Shown here piece after piece: positions 47,003-59,282 of a stretch of DNA of 64,000 bases. The DNA comes from Prinsepia uniflora (lineage: Eukaryota > Streptophyta > Magnoliopsida > Rosales > Rosaceae). The stretch is taken from NCBI GenBank assembly GCA_032719365.1, contig CM064871.1:61206416-61270415 (forward strand), written 5' to 3'. Both the position numbers and the translations under genes were made by a program. Numbering within the stretch: the first letter of the stretch is position 1; each line of letters opens with the position of its first letter. The notes under the pieces were generated by a model that was not told where the DNA came from, did no database searches, and saw nothing but the letters and a program-made list of their open reading frames with translations.

Positions 47003-49578
47003 CATGTGTCAATAATACAACAAAATTTGAGTAAGTAAATCCATATACATAAAAGTCTTCAAAACATCATCAATTTCTCTTCACACCAATTTCATGTCTT
47101 CAACCGAGTCTTTGGAACAAGGATGAAAGATGTCTATACTAAGCTCAAGTGTTTAGATAATCATGGTGATAAAAGAAAGGCTTAATGTAGGCTCAAAGAG
47201 GTTAAACCTAAGGGGGTCGCAACTTGTGCGCACAAAATAGGGAACATGGATGTTTGAATTTGTGGTATTAACCCTAATACCTTAATCATATCCAAAATCG
47301 GAGAGTTTATTGACTTAAAAGCTTTGAAAATCACATGAAATAAGTTCTAGTACTCTAGAATTCATTAAAAACTATGGCAAGCAGATATGAGCCGTATGTA
47401 TATCAATTTAAACAAAGAACTTATGAATCACTCATCAAAGATGTAAATAAGGTTTTAAAGCTCACATAAGGTTCAAATGATTCATACTTATCTTAACATG
47501 CTCATATACGTACCAATTTACATGCATTATCTACAAGTTATAACACATAATCACAAAGTATTAACAAACGAATCCAAGTTGTAGTGATCATCTTTATAGT
47601 CATAACATATTCATTTTCATTCATTTATATCATTGACAAGTTAAATGGCAACTTAATACTCGTAACACTAAGTTAAAACAAAAAAAGATTTAAGAAAGAA
47701 ATAAAAAAAAATTTAATAATTAATTTTTTATTATTATTTGATTTTTTTATTTTGAATTTTTTTTATAATTTTTTTAAAACAATTTTATTGCACAATTAAA
47801 ATTGTAAACCACTCCCCCACACTTAAATTCTACATTGTCCTCAATGTAGGAAAATAAGAAGTAATTGAACATAGAATTGAAGTAAGGAAAATGATTTATG
47901 AAAATAAAATAAAAAAAATTAAGTAAACAAAATAAAGAGAGTGAATGGTTGAAAGATAGCAAATCTGCGTTGATGACTCCTTCATATCCCGGGAATACAT
48001 TGGGTTGCCTCCCAATAAGCGCTTGAAGTTTAATGTCCCTCCAGCCTAGACAGAGATGCAAGTTAGTTAGTCAAAGATGCATGTTTGTCAAGAATGTAAG
48101 TTAGAGATGCAAATTAGATTAAAGATGCAATGTAAATTAAACTAAAGATGCAAGTTTAGTGAAAAATGCAAGTTAAAGATGTAAGTTAGAAATTGCAAGT
48201 TTAAATTAAAGATGCAATGCAAGTTAGAATGAAAGAAACAAGTTAAAGTTGGCATGACAAGTAATGTAAGTTAAGATATAAAGAAAAGTAAAAAGATATA
48301 ACCAATATTTACATGTCGGGGGAAGTCAAAGATATATATGGTTCACACATCTTCAAAGTTTAGATGGAGACTTATACGTCCGTGCGGCCCCAAGTAAATA
48401 TCTTGGATTAATTCAACTGTTTGGGCAAGTTCAAAAGTGACCAGGTTAGAAAGAATAACATAAGAGGTAGGGCTAATTTCAAGACATCCCGAGGCTTAAA
48501 CTCCATTGATGTCCCTTTCTTAGACTCAAAACCCATTATGAGTACCGGCTCATATCCTAGACATCACCCTCAAAAATTTCTTACTCCAGAGGAATTAAGA
48601 TAACTCAAGTGTTAACAATCACCGTATGTGAGAGTTAACAAAAGAGTCTTCACCTATTCCATTAAAGATCAAAATCTAAACTTCGAAGTACAAGTGATCT
48701 ACATATAACCGAGACTAATGCATGAATGCAAGAACTATTTACAAGTATGTTTTTATGCACAATTTACAAATATAACATGACAATTTATATATGAACAATT
48801 TATACAAGTATGAACAATTTATTCACAAGTGTGGTTTTATTCACAAGTAATGATATTTACAAAAAAAATTAACATTAAAAAACTAATATATGTACAAGAT
48901 TTATTTATAAATTTATATTTACACTAACACAAAGTTAAGATAAGAATTTTTTTTTTGTGAAGAAAAAGACAAACTTAAATAAATACATACACAAATAAAA
49001 TAAATGCAAACAAGTAATATATAACTTACGAACTAGTATAAAGAAATAAGTATGAACAAATATGTACAATTATAAATTAAGTATTAATAAGTATAATAAG
49101 AGTTTGAATTTACATAAACAAATATATAAAAAAAATAAAAATTATGAATAAGCATATAAATGAAAATTAAGAACAAGTATAATAATTATGAACAAGTATG
49201 AAGAATAACAAGTAACATATATACAATATTTATTCACAAGAATGAATTAACACTAACATGAAGCTAAAACTAAAGAAAGTTGGAAAGTAAATATATAATA
49301 TAATTTTTTATAGGTAATGAAAAGGTTTTCCTTATTAATTTTTTTATTATTATTATTAATTACTTTTTTCGGAATTTAATAAATAAATAAATGAAGAAAA
49401 TGAATTTTTTTTCTTTCGAATTTTACGTTTTTTTAAATTACAAAAACAAATCAAAATAAATAAAAGAAAAAATAAAGAAAAATGAACATGTACAATATCC
49501 ATTTATGAACAAGTAAAAAGAATGACTATTATGTACAAGTATAAACAAGAATAATATGACAAGTAAAAGAATTATAAA
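47003..49578 (-). other. Athila-like internal sequence, AT-rich
   Basis: This is host element sequence between two insertions. It holds a second polypurine-like AAGTGTGGGGGAG (minus strand, near 47826-47812) after a possible coding remnant. Short recurrences of GATGCAAGTTA occur at 48060-48250. From about 48700 to 49560 it is AT-rich, with repeated GAACAAGTAT phrases and no frame. Confidence 0.6.
47774..48061 (-). pseudogene. Possible Athila-type 3' coding remnant
   Basis: The minus-strand frame carries LQALIGRQPN and ends with EDNVEFKCGG, followed in the DNA by AAGTGTGGGGGAG. This ending, with a GACAATGTAGAATTTAAG-like context, recurs at the 3' end of coding regions in plant Athila-like elements. 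Only this short piece is seen, and the assignment rests on pattern memory. Confidence 0.4.
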
Positions 49579-50314
49579 TGTTCATACCATATCGGCCCAA
49601 ACCGAGCATGAAGCCCATATTGACTACAGACCCAACCCATTACCAAAACAGTACCAATCCGGACCAATCTTGGAGGTCCAGCCCTCTACCCGACTCGGCA
49701 TGTCGGCCCGGACCGATCTAGAGGCCTAGCCCTCTTCTGACACCATGCCACTGGCCGACTCTGGAGGCCCAACCCTCTGCCCGGCTCGGCATGTCGGCCC
49801 AGACCGACCTAGAGGCCCAGCCCTCCTCTAACACCATGCCACTGGCCGACTCTGGAGGCCTAGCCCTTGTCGGTCGGCGAGTCGGCTCAGACCGACCGAT
49901 CGGCCCAACACTGCCGCCTAGCACAAGCCTAAGGGATCTAGGCCCACTCATGCGAACAAACCCTAGTCGGGTCTGGATGACACCTCCACGTGTCAGTCCC
50001 GCAGCAATTGACATTTGTCCCACATCGAGAAAATACAAATATTATATTCACCACACCCGTACAAAGGGGGTCCATTTGTCTTACAAAGGTAACTAAGAAA
50101 TTACTATTCACTACTACTTTTACAGTATACATTCCACCACCCATTCTACACCTTAGATCGACCACTAACTTGGGTGTCGGAATACCTTTGGGCTGGTACC
50201 ACACCGGTGCCTATACTCTGACTGACCAACTAGTTTCCTTCTTTTTCAGGTTTACACAGGGCACATGGCAGAGCAGCATTTGCTCCCTAAATTGGCATAT
50301 TTTGTGCATCAACA
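49579..50314 (+). mobile_element. Tat-like LTR, plus arm (736 bp)
   Basis: It starts TGTTCATACC and ends GCATCAACA. Inside are three imperfect repeats of a block of about 80 bp rich in CGGCCC and GGAGGCCCAGCCCTC (about 49660-49880). The copy at 59283-60018 has the same length and order on the other strand. Confidence 0.88.
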
Positions 50315-50316
50315 GT

Positions 50317-50335
50317 TTGGCTCCGTCTGTGGGAA
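50317..50335 (+). other. Primer binding site of the plus arm, Tat type
   Basis: TTGGCTCCGTCTGTGGGAA follows the LTR after two bases. It is the usual Tat-type primer site with one change (T in place of G after GGC). Confidence 0.75.
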
Positions 50336-50398
50336 ACTGACTAAGTTTGCCTTTCACTCTACCGAGCCTAAAACGCTGTTACCCTCCCATCTTCCAGC

Positions 50399-52118
50399 AT
50401 GCAGGACAACGTCGATGGCGAAGTCACACCCGCGCATGGCCGAGGGCCAAGGGACACCTCCCCCGAGGTGCTCCGAGCGTTGGAAAAGCTACAGCGCGAC
50501 ATGGCCGAGATCAGGGCCAATGGTTCTCAAGCCGAGACACGCTATACCGAGCTCAGCAGACAGTACACCGAGGTCGTGGCCCAGCTACAGGCCGTTTAGG
50601 TCGAGCTAAATGCCCGCCGTGCTCAGGATGAAATCCGTCAGGCCGACCTCGTAGTGGCCGAATGCGTAGAATGCGTTGAAAGGATCCAACGGGCTATTGA
50701 CAAGGGCAAGGCTGCAACCACAGCTGCGCCAACCGAGAAGGGCCAAAAATTCTTGGTCAATCCTGAAAAAGGCGCACAAGGTAGCAGGATCTACCGCGAT
50801 ACTCGCGAATCCTTGAGTGGCACCTCCTGACTGGAGCGCAGGTAACTCAGCCCGATCCGCCTCAAGTTCCCCGCGGACAAAGACCTACGGGAAAAGGAAC
50901 AAACCGGTCGGACAAGACCTGAGGCAGGCCCGCTCCAACATTCCCGTGGCGGGAACACCCCATCTCAGTGACCGAGGGAGCGGATTCTTCCCAGGAAATC
51001 CTGAGTGCCCGCAGGCCCGAGCGCCCCCCACGCAGCACAAGGTCCCAGCGAAACCGAGGAAACTCGTCACGGCGGAACACGCCATTGCCTCAGTAGGGGA
51101 CCAACTACCCATGCCCGAGCAAGGATCCCAGCGCCAACCCAATGGTACAATAGCTCCTTGATCGCGTGCGGTGCCTCGAGGCCGAGAAAGGGACACCCCA
51201 GACACACACTTGGGGCAGACCTAGCTTGGGACCGTTCACAGATCGGATCAATTTCTTCTAGCATGGCAACACAATCAAGCAACTGAAGATTTCCCTCTAT
51301 ACCGGTAAGACCGACCCAACCAACCACCTCAACTACTTTCGGTCGATCGTCTCCTTCTCGGTTCTGACTGACGAGGCCCGCTGTTTGGTTTTCAGTTTAC
51401 CCTCACCGATGCTGCAATCAACTGGTTCTACCGCCTGGAGCCCGGCTCTGTCGACTCCTTTACACAGCTCACCAAGGTTTTTCTGAATCAGTTCATGATG
51501 CAGACGGACAGGCTCTTCTCTGCCGAGGATCTCTTCCTCCTGAGACAAGGAGAAACGAAGACTATACGTGCGTACGCTGCTCGATTCAGCTTGGAATACT
51601 CCCGGTGTACCGAGTACGACGACCGGACGGCTTTCACGACGTTCAAAGGTGGCCTGCGCGAGTCCCAATTAAGGTACACTGCATATACTCAAGGTTGGAC
51701 TACTTATAATGAGTTAATGAAACAAGCAACCATTCACGCCAAGGCCGAGCTGTTTCCCAGAAAAGGCGGTGCAACAACGGTCAACACATACAGACCTAAC
51801 CCTGGGAACTCGGTCGACACATACAGATCGAGTCACACCCCACAGCAGCCGGCCCCCCAGCAGACTGCGTCAGGTCAGACCCAACACCACAACTCCCCGA
51901 GTGGAAAGAGGAAAAACTACACTCCCTCCTACAGCTCTGGAAAGAAGGGCAGAAACCAAAACCACCAGGGGCCCAACCAGGAGAGAACTGACCCAATGAA
52001 CAACGCACCGAGCGCCCTCCTCCTCGGTCAAAATTCAAAACCTACAAGATCCTGAACACAACGTATGAGAACGTGTTGATGAACGTGGAAGGTATGATCC
52101 CCAAGCCGACCTGAACTC
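50399..52118 (+). pseudogene. Tat-like gag, plus arm, interrupted
   Basis: Gag would form the particle. A frame begins MQDNVDGEVTPAHG at 50399 and meets TAG at 50597, then similarity continues through further stops and frameshifts. The capsid-type core is spread over frames: NHLNYFRSIVSFS and FTLTDAAINWFY-like text near 51330-51440, then FNQFMMQTDRLFSAED and LRQGETKTIRAYAARFS (51480-51590), then TQGWTTYNELMKQ. A Gln/Ser-rich tail follows. Similarity stops at about 52118, where the minus arm begins. Confidence 0.8.
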
Positions 52119-53730
52119 CCAGCACAGGAACTTGATCAGGTCGGCGCGTAGAGCTGGGCTAAGTGTAGTGCCAATTTTGACCATCCTGTCGGCGAAGTAG
52201 TGCGAGAGGATGACCTCCTCGATCGACTGAGGGTGCGGCGCGGTAGAGTGGTCGCGAGGGTCCTCGATCGACCCATCACGTAGATGTTGGGCAACTTGAG
52301 GATCAACTGGGTCGGCCTCAAAGGCGGACTCGGTAATGGCTAAAGTTTCTGCAAGTTGGGTGATAGCCTTTCCAGTGAGAGTGGTGGAGTTATAGGTCTG
52401 AGCTGCCATTTAGTCTCCACTGACTTGTTCGATGCCCATGGAGCTCGGGAACTTCATAAGGAGGAGATGGGTGGAGACAACGGCTCCGAGATGGTTGATA
52501 ATTCCGCGGCCCAGGATGACGTTGTACGCATTCGGCCAATCAACCACAAGTAAAAGAGCCAGAACGGTTGCGCGCTTTGAGTTCTCGCCGACCGTGATAG
52601 GCAGGTTGACAGTGCTGGTCGGGACGATGGAGTCCCCGGTAAAATTGAACAGTGGGAAAAAAGATTGGTCTAGCTCGGCCTCCTTGAGTTAAAGCTGTTT
52701 GAAAGGCCTCCATAAAGATGAAATTGACCGAGCTGCCGGTGTCAACCATAATCCAATCAACATCGAAGTTGCTGATAATGGCACGGATGACGAGTGGATC
52801 GTCATGCTGGTAGATCACCCCTTGCTTCTCCTCCTCTGAGAAAGAGATGGTCTCCCAACCAGTTCGATCCATCTTCCGCACTTGGCCATCCGCCACCTGG
52901 AAGACCTGTTGGTTGTTCTTCAAGGTGCGGAGGAAGTCTTTTCTGGCTCGGTTAGATGCCATAGGTGAAGAGATGGAGGTGCCGCCGATTATGGTGTTGA
53001 TCTGGGGGTTCTGGGGCTGCTGCGGAGCGTTTTGCAAGAACTGATTGATCTTGCCGTCTCGGACCAAGGCTTCGACCAGGTCTCGGAAAGCCACACACTG
53101 ATCAATGTTGTGGCTGTTATACTTGTGGTACTAGCAGTAGACGCTAGAGTTATGGGCTAGTCGGACTGTGGTGGGAGTCCAGGTCGGCTTGGGGATCATA
53201 CCTTCCAAGTTCATCAGCACGTTCTCATACGACGTGTTAAGGATCTTGTAGGTTTCGAATTTGGACTGAGAAGGAGGGCGCTCGGTGCATTTTTCTTTGG
53301 GTCAGTTCTCTTGCTAACCCTGTCCCTAGTAGGGACCCTGGTGGTTTTTGTTTCTGCCCTTCTTTCCCGAGCTGTAGGAGGGAGTGTAGTCTTTCCTCTT
53401 TCCGCTCGGGGAGTTGTGGTGCTGGGTCTGACCTGACGCGGTCTGCTGGGGGGCCAGCTGCTGTGGGGTATGAATCGGTCTGTATGTGTCGACCGAGTTC
53501 CCATTGCTAGGTCGGTTTGTGTGGACCGTTGTTGCACCGCCTTTGCTGGGCAACAGCTCGACCTTGGCGTGAATGGCTGCCTATTTCATTAACTCATTAT
53601 AAGTAGTCCAACCTTGAGTATGTACATCGTACCTGAATTGGGACTTGAGCAGGCTGCCCTTGAACGCCGTGAAAACCGTCCGGTCGTCGGACACGGTGCA
53701 CCGGGAGTATTCCAGGCTGAACCGGGAAAT
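52119..53730 (-). pseudogene. Tat-like gag C-terminus and protease, minus arm, interrupted
   Basis: Reading down from 53730: the gag core FSLEYSRC ... TQGWTTYNELMK, a stop, then the same Gln/Ser-rich tail as the plus arm. Next come gag-pol residues (RTLKNNQQVFQVADGQ), a protease active site VDTGSSVNFIF near 52720, and a linker resembling the approach to RT (VKIGTTLSPALRADLIKF near 52140-52180). It ends at the inverted junction. Stops and frameshifts make it inactive. It carries protease sequence that the plus arm lacks. Confidence 0.82.
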
Positions 53731-53860
53731 CATTATTCCGTAAGCTAGCATTGGAATAATCATTCCGCACCCAAATCCGGTAATCCATTTTCGAGCTTCG
53801 CAATCGAATCCTGAATCGTCACCCAGAAATTCGGTTCCAAAACCCAAACCTCGTTTACGT
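53731..53860 (-). mobile_element. LTR fragment, remains of the 3' LTR
   Basis: The text from ATTCCGTAAGCTAGCATTGG through AATCGAATCCTGAATCGTCA matches the LTR at 43340-43450. It joins Tat gag on one side and leader on the other. Confidence 0.7.
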
Positions 53861-56235
53861 CCATCAAGACGTAACGTAACCGAATCTATCGGTTGCCTCT
53901 CCAAAACACTCGATTGACTTCATAGGGAAGCCAATCCCAATATCCACACGTCAAAGGTTGACAAAATCCGACTACATCGGAAACCTACTCAACCAAGTCA
54001 CAAACCATATGGACTTTACTCCGAAAAGAAGTTCAGTCCCGTCATCTACGACTCACATACCAAGGTAAGAGTGATAAACTCTCCACCCATCTGGATCATC
54101 AAGATCACAATCCATATCCATCGCTACGTCACCCGACAAGTAATATCACGATCCTAGATCGTCATATCGACCAAAGTCAACAACATCGCAAATCAGATCC
54201 ACCTAGGATCCACACATGCTCACATAGCTAACAATCCATCTGAAAGCTGATCGTAGGGTCTTACACCCTCAATTGAATCCTTCGCCAAATTTCCCTTGGT
54301 GGAAAGATGACCTCGCATTTCCCACCAAATCCAAAATCATACACAACTTCTTGTGTCCAATGACCCCAAGCCAAGCATGGGTCCACCTACCCATACACGC
54401 TCAATGTACTGGTAGCAACAATCATCATCTGCCACGGCAGGAAATATGAAGTCAACCCCAATGACTTCGGAATACCAATCACCGGTGTGGAAACGAGCAC
54501 TCCTCTCGTCTCCCAATCACAACTCTCCCCGAAACGGGAGTTCCAACCATGTTGGAAACAGACATGCTCCCAATGAGATGTCAAGTCCAACCACTGGACT
54601 GCCCACGTCCATACCTCACTTGGACCACCACGTGTCCAGAATCAATTCATTACTCGGACCTCACGTCCGCCAATACTCATGTATGCACACATCCCGATTC
54701 CGAACGGAAATTTCCTCAACTCTGCCTGGATGTGCATACCATACTGCCTTCGTCTCTCATCTCAACCTTTACAGGTTCAATCCTCAGGTTCCAAGTGATT
54801 GACAATCACAACATCACACATCAATACCACGAATGGTTTTCCCCGACTTTTCCCATCTCAACAATTTCCTTGCACCCTCTGAGGATATTAGAGGTAAACA
54901 ATCTTACCAATCTCGGAGTTGACAACAACTCCCCAAATCCACTGATTCTCATGATGTAGGGAACATCGTCCCTAGATTCCTCAAGTCTCAAACATACCTT
55001 TTTATCCATTCATCACTTGTCATCATAAATCTGTTAGGACTTATCCCAACACGACACAACCTCCACTGGATCCCATCCAATCCAAGACTCAACCACCACT
55101 GAGTCGCAGATACCGATCATATGTCCATCATGACAGAGTCACACCCCAAATGGTGGCTCATCGTCGACACAATTACTGACACCATCACCAGCGCTAGTAC
55201 CAGCACCAACGCACCATCATCAACACTAGTATCAGCACACAGGCATCCATACTAGTATTGGCATAAAGGTATCAACGTACCAACATCCATACATAGCACA
55301 CTTGTGTGCAAGGTTGTTACCCTGGATCTCCGTTCATTCTGAACGATGATCCCGTAACACCACTCGTACCCTACGACTATGGGTACCTCCAATTTGACCA
55401 CTGGCACATCAGGATAATGGACGTTCCCTGAACATCCCCTGATCCTCAAGTGTGAAAGCCACACTAAATACCCTCGATAGCCAGTCATCTCGACACAACT
55501 GTCGACCAACAGTCATCGTTGTCAAGATCCGTATCCACACATCACACTAGTATTCGATCCGACACGGGATTCCATATTTTCTCATAACCGTATCCGTAGA
55601 TCGAAACCCATAAGACTCACTAGAGTCATCCACATGGTCATCCATGACCTCAGCCGCTCGTCGCAGCACAAGTTCCCAATTAAAGTTCACTTTCCATTCC
55701 ATCAATTATAACTTATGGTTCCAAAATCACACCCTAGGGTTCCACCGAACCCAACTGCCTTCTGCAGTAAAATCCACAACCTGACCGACCCCGCGGTCCT
55801 GACATCGTATAGACGTCCAATCCAATCCAATCGTCAACTCAACGTGGGTTCCATCGTGGGTTCCACCACGAAGGTCATCGGCTAACTCTGATGCACTAAC
55901 ACCCCGTACACTAGCCAACACTACCAGGGTCCATAATTTAGACCATTACTCAATTGAGTTTCGTATTTCCATAACATTATTCCAATGGGGTTCCCCGAAC
56001 CCGGCTGTGCCCAGTGGCACAACAATCCACAATCACATGACCGAACCGACGGTCCCACATTACCAGTTAATCGTATACAACCCCACTTGGGTTGAATCGC
56101 ATCAAGGCACGGCGTATCGGGCCAAACACACCCAATCCACCATACAAACCCAAAACTATCTATCAGGTTGACAACGGAACTGCAGCCCAAAGAGACATCA
56201 CACCCTTGTCCTTCGCGCACAAAAGAGCAAAACCT
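53861..56235 (-). other. Non-coding leader of the third derivative, with long-period repeat
   Basis: It has no supported frame on either strand. A module with GGTTCCNCCGAACCC, then an AACTGCC- or GGCTGTGCC-type text, CACAA and GACCGA, appears near 55739 and again near 55986, a period of about 250 bp. The same module is recognisable in the leader at 13742-14554. Confidence 0.55.
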
Positions 56236-56247
56236 GCTCTGATACCA
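56236..56247 (-). other. Primer binding site, tRNA-iMet type
   Basis: The minus strand reads TGGTATCAGAGC, two bases inside the LTR end at 56250. Confidence 0.85.
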
Positions 56248-56249
56248 CT

Positions 56250-59223
56250 TGACACGACCCATCCCAATCCCCCCGGGATTACCATGGAATGTATCATGCT
56301 CCCGTCTGACAAGAGGCGTCAGACAAGGGATAACTGATTGCCATTGCCCAGACGGGCTTCCAGAGTGCGTAAGGATCGATGGAGGAGGTGTGCGATGCTC
56401 AAGTCTCTGTTGCAGTCGTATCCGGAATCAACCTGAAGGGCATTGAAAACAAAAGCTGTGAGTGGACGAAAATAAACAAGTCTGCTTAAAACATTTATAA
56501 GACATTTATGCCCCTCAGTAAAATCATATGCATGCACCAAAACCAATAATCCCATATTTATTTAGAAATAACCATTAGGGCCTTATCCCGGAAACCAAAG
56601 CCTAGTTTCAATTTCCAAAAGTAAATCCAAGAGTTATTTCATAAATCCAGTAATATGAACCATAAGGCATATAATATAAACCATAACCATTATTTTAGCC
56701 ACTGCACTATACACTCCAATCCGACATCCCTGATGTCTGACGTCCCTGACGTCAATAAGGTCACAATCACAAGGCTACGCGTGCCACTCGGGTCTCAATT
56801 TCCGAGTTCAATCCCCGAACCCCGTTCGGGTACAACATCCCCGATGCTTAGCGTCATAGACGCTGGACGTACTAGGCGTCCGTGACCTCTCCGGGGTACC
56901 TCATCCGGAGGAGACAATATAATATGGAAGGATTCATACAGTGCAGTACCAAATACATTTTATTGATATCCACATGCAAAACATATAGGTATACATAGAT
57001 AAAATCCGAACCAATCGTTACGTTTCATCAAACGGGTATCATGCCCAAATACCGTGAAACGTGCCATAACCGAAATATCATCAAAACCATTTATAGATTC
57101 CAGCATGTGAACATATATAAAATGTAAACCAGGAAACATTTATTCAATTCCATTTTAGGGTCCCCGACCCGCAATCACGTGTAGAAATCAACTGGGCCCC
57201 TGGCCCGATTTCACAAGTTAACTGGGCCCCTGGCCCGATCCACATATTAACTGGGCCCCTCGCTCGATTTTACATTATTCAAGTTCGTAACCGTTTCATG
57301 AAATCATATCCAACCATATTTATGGAAATCGGTGCAAATCCAGAAAACCTCGATTTACGTGCAAATACGTAATTTGCCTCGAAATACGTGAAATCATTTT
57401 AAATTCACCGATATCCAAAGTAAATCATTTAATCATAATTATAACAATCATAAAAACAGTTATGCATGCATCGAATTTATGAAACCAATGTCCACTCACA
57501 GACCGTTTAACCGAGCGCCTCGATACTCGTGCCATAGGCCTTCCCGGGCCACAACACTATCACCGGGACTCCCAATCCTGTTCAAATCACATTAGAGGAT
57601 CACTAACCTCATCATTAACATCCTATTCAAGTCCCGTAATTTTCCCGAATTTTTAAGTATTTTTAAACTCGATTTAAAACCTTCGGACATCCCGAACAAT
57701 ATTGAAAACGGGATCCGATCGACACGAAACCAACGCTAAAATGTTCATTACATTGTATAGGATAAAAGTCATGTTGACCTCACCTCGAGATTCGTGCCCA
57801 CGCGCCGTCACGCGCCGCCGTGAGTGGCTGCGCGTGAAAGCCACGCGCCTGCTACAGTGACTGCTACAGTGTTCCTTCCTCACCCGAATGACTGGTAAAC
57901 GGGTCTGATTACCCGCGATAGGATCCGGTTCAATCATGCCCAATTCGACATCAATTCAATCCGTTCTTTCAACTGATCCCTTGTAATCAATCACCATTTA
58001 AGTTCTGTAAATCGAATTACACAATTTAGGGTCCAAATCCTCACGACTCTCGATCGATCCTTGACGGGTTTCCAATTCGGGTTCACCGATTCCGTCCCTG
58101 ATTTCCAAATTAATTCATTCAGTTAGCATCGTGAGAGTGTAAGGGACATTTCTACAAGGTCAATTTGAGAAATACATACCTCAAACCCACTGAACACAAG
58201 CTCGACTTTGAGCTGCCATGAAAGTTCAGTTCTTCCTCAATCCGCCATGGTTTCTCTTCGTTCTTGAAGCAAAGCTGATCGTTTTGATCCCAGAAGACCC
58301 AAAGTAAACTCCATTTTGATCGTCACGGCCCAAATGTTCCAATTCGAAATTCCCTCCAATTCCCCGAAATTTGATTCCCGAATTACACCACCCCACTCAG
58401 TCCCCCGTGCTCTCCCTCAGCCAGAACCTTCCCCAAATCACCAATTATCCATTTGTGCAATCAATTGTGGAAGAGAGATTGGCAATGGCCAGAACCCAAC
58501 TCTCATTTTTGCTTGTTCACGGGTGAGGGAGGAATGATCAGAAATAGAAGGGAGGGATGAGATGGACGGCTGTGATGCAATCTGGGGGTGGAATGGATGG
58601 CTCAGATCAAAAGCAGGGATTTAATCCTAAATTATTATATAGTGGAAACTTTAGTATATAGTTTATGATTAGTGGATCAAGATCCAATATAGCCGTCGGA
58701 TGAGTGACACTTGTCACTCATCCAAGTGTCCTCCAACCACCATTTCAGAATAAAATAATCAACACAGTTACCGAGACGTAACTTCCCCGATTTCACGTTT
58801 CAGACCATAACTTCCTCGTACGAAGTCCGATTTCGGCGTGCCGCCTGTCGTTGGATTCGTATCGACGAAACCTCCGTAACGGTCCTTGGCCCTCGGCCAT
58901 CGGACATCCCGGTCAAAAAGTCAACATTTCCCCTATTTCGTCCAAATTACGAAAATGCCCTTGAACTTCCGTACATCATAACTTTCACCACGAACGTCGG
59001 AATCGAACGTGCCACCTGTCTATGAACTCGTGACGTCCCGAACTACGTCACGGTCATCGGTCAAAGTCCATTTGACCATCCGAAATAAAATTCAACGTTT
59101 TGCCCACGCTCAGGGGCAAAACAGTCATTTTGCACAATTCGTCCGAAATCGCCCAACTAATCCCAGATTAGTGAATCACAATTAAATATTATTAAATCCC
59201 GATATTTGGGACGGGTCGTTACA
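56250..59223 (-). mobile_element. 5' LTR (2974 bp) of the third derivative, complete
   Basis: On the minus strand it starts TGTAACGACCCGTCCC and ends GGGTCGTGTCA. It carries GTGAGTGGAC (about 56458), CTGGGCCCCTGGCCCGA repeats (57190-57260), GTCCACTCACAG (about 57489), a near-perfect palindrome at 58698-58723 and the U3 modules at 58800-59130. Confidence 0.88.
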
Positions 59224-59261
59224 TTTTAGGCTCGGTAAAGTTGAGGGAAAACTTAGTTAGT

Positions 59262-59281
59262 TTCCCACAAACGACGCCAAA
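59262..59281 (-). other. Primer binding site of the Tat minus arm
   Basis: The minus strand reads TTTGGCGTCGTTTGTGGGAA just inside the LTR. It is a decayed version of the site in the plus arm. Confidence 0.7.
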
Positions 59282-59282
59282 C

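Larger units (their letters stand above)
53731..59223 (-). mobile_element. Coding-free Tekay-type derivative inserted in the Tat minus arm
   Basis: A complete 5' LTR (56250-59223), a primer site and a leader of about 2.4 kb are followed on the far side by only about 130 bp of LTR (53731-53860). The right border splits the Tat leader exactly after GAGCCTAAAA (minus strand). On the left, Tat gag resumes about 1.2 kb further in, so the target and the 3' LTR were partly deleted. No gag or pol frame is present. Confidence 0.75.
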
